From contig CACELO010000001.1 of the NCBI GenBank assembly GCA_902560445.1, forward strand, positions 62,001 through 126,000: DNA of 64,000 bases, in the 5' to 3' direction. Both the position numbers and the translations under genes were made by a program. The number at the start of each line of letters is the position of its first letter. Position 1 is the first letter of the stretch. The DNA comes from an uncultured Candidatus Poseidoniales archaeon. Its GTDB lineage: Archaea > Thermoplasmatota > Poseidoniia > Poseidoniales > Thalassarchaeaceae. Shown in pieces: positions 61,565-64,000 of the stretch. The notes beneath the pieces are model-generated. The model had not been told where the DNA came from and ran no database searches. It saw only the letters and a list, made by a program, of their open reading frames with translations.

Positions 61565-61637
61565 GCAATTTCTTCAAGTCTGGTGAAATTGCAGCCTACG
61601 GCTGATTCTGACCCTGCGCTCTCAAATAGGGGTCAGA
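61565..61637. promoter_or_regulatory. Three consecutive stem-loops between the zinc-ribbon and coiled-coil genes
   Basis: GCAATTTC/GAAATTGC (61565-61572 with 61585-61592), CAGCC-TAC-GGCTG (61592-61604) and TCTGACCC/GGGTCAGA (61607-61614 with 61630-61637) follow each other with almost no spacer in a 105-base gap. Every stem is perfect. A small structured RNA, a 3' end or an operator array are possible readings. Confidence 0.55.
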
Positions 61638-61661
61638 TACCGTCTAAATGGGGATGGAAAG

Positions 61662-62762
61662 TTGAGCGAGAGCAAGTCTCCAGCCGATAATGACGCCGAA
61701 GGCGTAGATGAATTAGCAGCTCTTAGAGAAGCCCACGTTCGTTCCGCTGCCTCTGCAATCGATACACTGGGCCGCGCTCGAGACCGTTTGGATGATGAAA
61801 GTAAGTTGCGCTCAGCAATGCGAAGGGAGCGTAGAAGACGAGTTGCAGAAATGGGGGAAAGGGTCGAAGGAATGCGAGGAGCTCTTCGTAAGGCCAATGA
61901 TATCCTGTTTGAGGAGGAATTACATCGAATTGAAGCTGATATGAGGGCAGAACTCGAAGTCGAAATGGAACGTCTAGAAACTGAGGCTCTTGAGCGAGAA
62001 GAGCGACTTCTTAGAGAAGAAATGCTACACAGACTCCGTCGTGAAGAAAATCGACTTCGTGAACAATTAGATTTAGAGCGTGACCGACGAATAGAGGAAC
62101 ACACTGGCAAACTTCGAGAACGCTTGAAGCGAGAGATGGAAACCGAATTTGAGCGACGCAAGGCATTCCTCAACGACCGGCTAGAATTAGAGGCGACTCA
62201 AGATATGGAAAGGATGGAGCGTCGGGTTGAAATGGATCTTAGAGAAGCGTCTGAATCAAAGGTTCATCGCCAAGTGGAGTCATATCGACTGGAGCAAGAA
62301 ATCGCAATGCGAGACAGATTAGCAAAGACTCGAAAGGAAAGAGAGAAAGAACTCGAAAAACAACTTGTAAGCGAAACTAAGTCTCTCGAAAAGGGTATGA
62401 CTGCAGATGTTGATGTTCGCCTTAAATCGCTAGAAGAAGAGGCAGAAGCAGGTCTTCTAGCTGAATTAGACCGCTGGTTTGCCGCCGAGCGAGAGACAAT
62501 GGAAGCAGCATTGTTACTCAAGCGTCAAGAGATGGCCTTAGAGAAAGAAGTCGAGATGGAACAAAAGTTGGCTGAGACCCGAAAACAGCGGGAGAAGGAA
62601 TTGTTTGATAAATTGGAGAAACAATTCTCCAAGCGTGAAGAACTCTCAAAGAAAGAAATCAAGGAGATGTTGAATGCTCTTGAATCTGAATTGAAGGTGA
62701 AGTGGGAGTCAATACTGGTCGAGGCGCGTCAAAGTGCTTTAGAAAGGTCCAATGGCAATTGA
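61662..62762 (+). CDS. Long coiled-coil protein
   Basis: The 366 residues are almost entirely charged heptad-type helix from about 20 to the end, with runs such as RLRREENRLREQLDLERDRRI and EKELFDKLEKQFSKREEL. Leu/Met/Ile occupy core positions and Glu/Arg/Lys the rest. There is no signal peptide, no membrane helix and no ATPase head, so it is not an SMC protein. The start is a TTG at 61662. A cytoskeletal or scaffold role is possible but unproven. Confidence 0.75.
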   Translation: MSESKSPADNDAEGVDELAALREAHVRSAASAIDTLGRARDRLDDESKLRSAMRRERRRRVAEMGERVEGMRGALRKANDILFEEELHRIEADMRAELEVEMERLETEALEREERLLREEMLHRLRREENRLREQLDLERDRRIEEHTGKLRERLKREMETEFERRKAFLNDRLELEATQDMERMERRVEMDLREASESKVHRQVESYRLEQEIAMRDRLAKTRKEREKELEKQLVSETKSLEKGMTADVDVRLKSLEEEAEAGLLAELDRWFAAERETMEAALLLKRQEMALEKEVEMEQKLAETRKQREKELFDKLEKQFSKREELSKKEIKEMLNALESELKVKWESILVEARQSALERSNGN

Positions 62763-62868
62763 CCGGTATTGATATTGAAGTCGAACAATAATCGGTAATT
62801 TAGCAGTGTATCATGTTGTTGAAGATTTTACACACAGTCACCATATAGAATGAGTCCTTGGGAAAAAT

Positions 62869-64000
62869 GTGAATGAACAAAAGCCTCCTACTAAAATCGG
62901 AACTTATACCTTGATTGGTATACTTTTAATCAGTGTTATAGGAACAGTATCGGTACAAACTTCTGCTGAGGAAAATATCTTCCAAAATAGCACATACATT
63001 ACTCAATTTGGACCGGGATTTGCTGAAACTGAAATAGCCTCATCATCAGATAATTTAGACTCACCTAGGGATTTGGAATTTCATCCAAATCCTTCTAGAG
63101 AGAACGAATTATGGGTTGTTAATCGGGCTACTGATAGTGTAACGATAATTCACCATGCGGGGCATTCTAATCAGATTACTGAACACAGACAAGATTCCTA
63201 TGGTAATCATTTCATGGAAGAGGTAAGCGCGATTGCATTTGGAGAATATCATGAAGAATTTGATTATCAATTCGGGACGGCTCAAGAATCAAGAAACACC
63301 TACAATGGTCAGAGCAATCCAAATGATTTCATGGGACCTGCATTATGGCCATCCTCGCTCAGTCACTTTGCTGAAGAACACCAAGAACCCGGTGGTTTGC
63401 TTGGAAGTCATATCGATATGCTGCATGAAAGTCCTCAAGGTATGGGAATAGCACATGACTCAGAAAATGCTTATTGGTATAATGATGGTTTTCATGGTGA
63501 ACTAGTGTACTATGACTTTCAGGAAGACCATGATACAGGACAAGATGACCATTCCGATGGTATTGTAACAAGATATATTGAAATCTCTCTCACTAGAACT
63601 CCAAACGTCCCCGGTCACTTAGACTTGAATAAAGAAAACGGGATTCTCTACATTGCAGATACCGGGGGTCAGCGGATTCTCTGGGTTAACACCACAGATC
63701 CTAACGTTACTATCAGTGACATCAGGGGAGCTGAAAGTCAAATGGAACCCCTACACGAATATAACGAGGCAACAGGAGTTGAATGGGGGGTTTTGGCTTC
63801 TGGGCTTTCATCTCCATCTGGAATAAAATATCATGAAGGAGTTTTATTCGTCTCACAAAATGGTAATGGGAAAATAACAGGGTTTAATCTTCAAGAAGAT
63901 GGCAAAAACTTTTCCAAATCAAGAACAGTAGATACAAATGCCGCTTCAATTATGGGACTAGAAATAGGTCCACAAGGAAAACTCTGGTATGTCGATTCAC
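62869..64000 (+). CDS. Secreted NHL/beta-propeller-like protein, 5' part, cut by window edge
   Basis: The frame is open from a GTG at 62869 to the right edge (377 codons). An in-frame stop at 62851 and no earlier start make the GTG the likely beginning. Residues 8-32 form a signal peptide or anchor (IGTYTLIGILLISVIGTVSV). Blade-like motifs follow: DSPRDLEFHPNPSRENELWVV, GHLDLNKENGILYIADTGGQRILWV, LSSPSGIKYHEGVLFVSQNGNGKI and IMGLEIGPQGKLWYVD. They resemble NHL-repeat six-bladed propellers. The region at residues 95-165 is rich in His and acidic residues. The function is unknown. Confidence 0.78.
   Translation, partial: MNEQKPPTKIGTYTLIGILLISVIGTVSVQTSAEENIFQNSTYITQFGPGFAETEIASSSDNLDSPRDLEFHPNPSRENELWVVNRATDSVTIIHHAGHSNQITEHRQDSYGNHFMEEVSAIAFGEYHEEFDYQFGTAQESRNTYNGQSNPNDFMGPALWPSSLSHFAEEHQEPGGLLGSHIDMLHESPQGMGIAHDSENAYWYNDGFHGELVYYDFQEDHDTGQDDHSDGIVTRYIEISLTRTPNVPGHLDLNKENGILYIADTGGQRILWVNTTDPNVTISDIRGAESQMEPLHEYNEATGVEWGVLASGLSSPSGIKYHEGVLFVSQNGNGKITGFNLQEDGKNFSKSRTVDTNAASIMGLEIGPQGKLWYVDS

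Noticed and set aside
61662..62762. SMC or Rad50-like ATPase
   Set aside because: No Walker motifs or head domains; the chain is coiled coil from near the start to the end.

Overview
The window reads as a chromosomal segment of a planktonic marine euryarchaeon, most likely Marine Group II (Candidatus Poseidoniales). This is an inference from gene content: archaeal information genes (family B DNA polymerase, FEN-1, GINS, EF-1A, S8e, S10, SRP19, Sec61-beta, Trm-G10-type and NSUN-type RNA methyltransferases) sit beside a proteorhodopsin, an aerobic cytochrome c oxidase, a prokaryotic FeS photolyase and several very large secreted proteins. Genes are tightly packed on both strands. There is no rRNA operon, CRISPR array, insertion sequence or recognisable prophage. 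Both ends are cut inside genes.

Layout: 1-15.2 kb holds the start of a malic enzyme (minus), a 2862-residue secreted beta-propeller/FnIII protein, a p-aminobenzoate pair (class IV lyase plus a PabB-PabA fusion), a small zinc-ribbon membrane protein and a secreted calcium-repeat protein with a Gly-Gln tract. 15.3-20.9 kb holds FEN-1, a tRNA methyltransferase, tRNA-Arg, a TSUP transporter, RibD, a lipid kinase and tRNA-Ser. 21.0-25.6 kb is a cytochrome oxidase operon (II-I-III-IV) whose subunit I carries an extra N-terminal secreted domain. 25.7-32.6 kb has a Toprim protein, an Lrp regulator with candidate operators, an NSUN methyltransferase, Sec61-beta, XerA and a RimK-like ligase.

32.7-43.4 kb starts with a SAP-domain membrane protein followed by an orphan ParA, then transporters and small membrane proteins, a cupin, a high-GC serine-hydrolase lipoprotein, an iodotyrosine-deiodinase-like flavoprotein, an MCT-1-like PUA protein, ThrH, S8e, SRP19 and a GNAT. 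43.5-48.1 kb is a light-related block: a blue-tuned proteorhodopsin, a divergent FAS1-cupredoxin surface protein and an FeS photolyase. 48.0-62.8 kb holds branched-chain aminotransferase, DNA polymerase B, a PKD lipoprotein, EF-1A-S10, a C1 aminopeptidase, GINS, tRNA-Leu, a HAD phosphatase, a heavy-metal P-type ATPase, a zinc-ribbon protein and a coiled-coil protein. The right edge cuts a secreted propeller protein.

Together the genes fit a light-assisted aerobic heterotroph with a large cell-surface proteome. Several genes (rhodopsin, FAS1-cupredoxin, cupin, Sec61-beta, S8e, the serine-hydrolase lipoprotein) have a TATA-like box about 26-28 bases before the start codon, the layout expected for leaderless archaeal mRNAs. 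Many short intergenic spaces carry perfect stem-loops, some with signs of covariation. All functions are assigned by reading motifs; no database search was possible.
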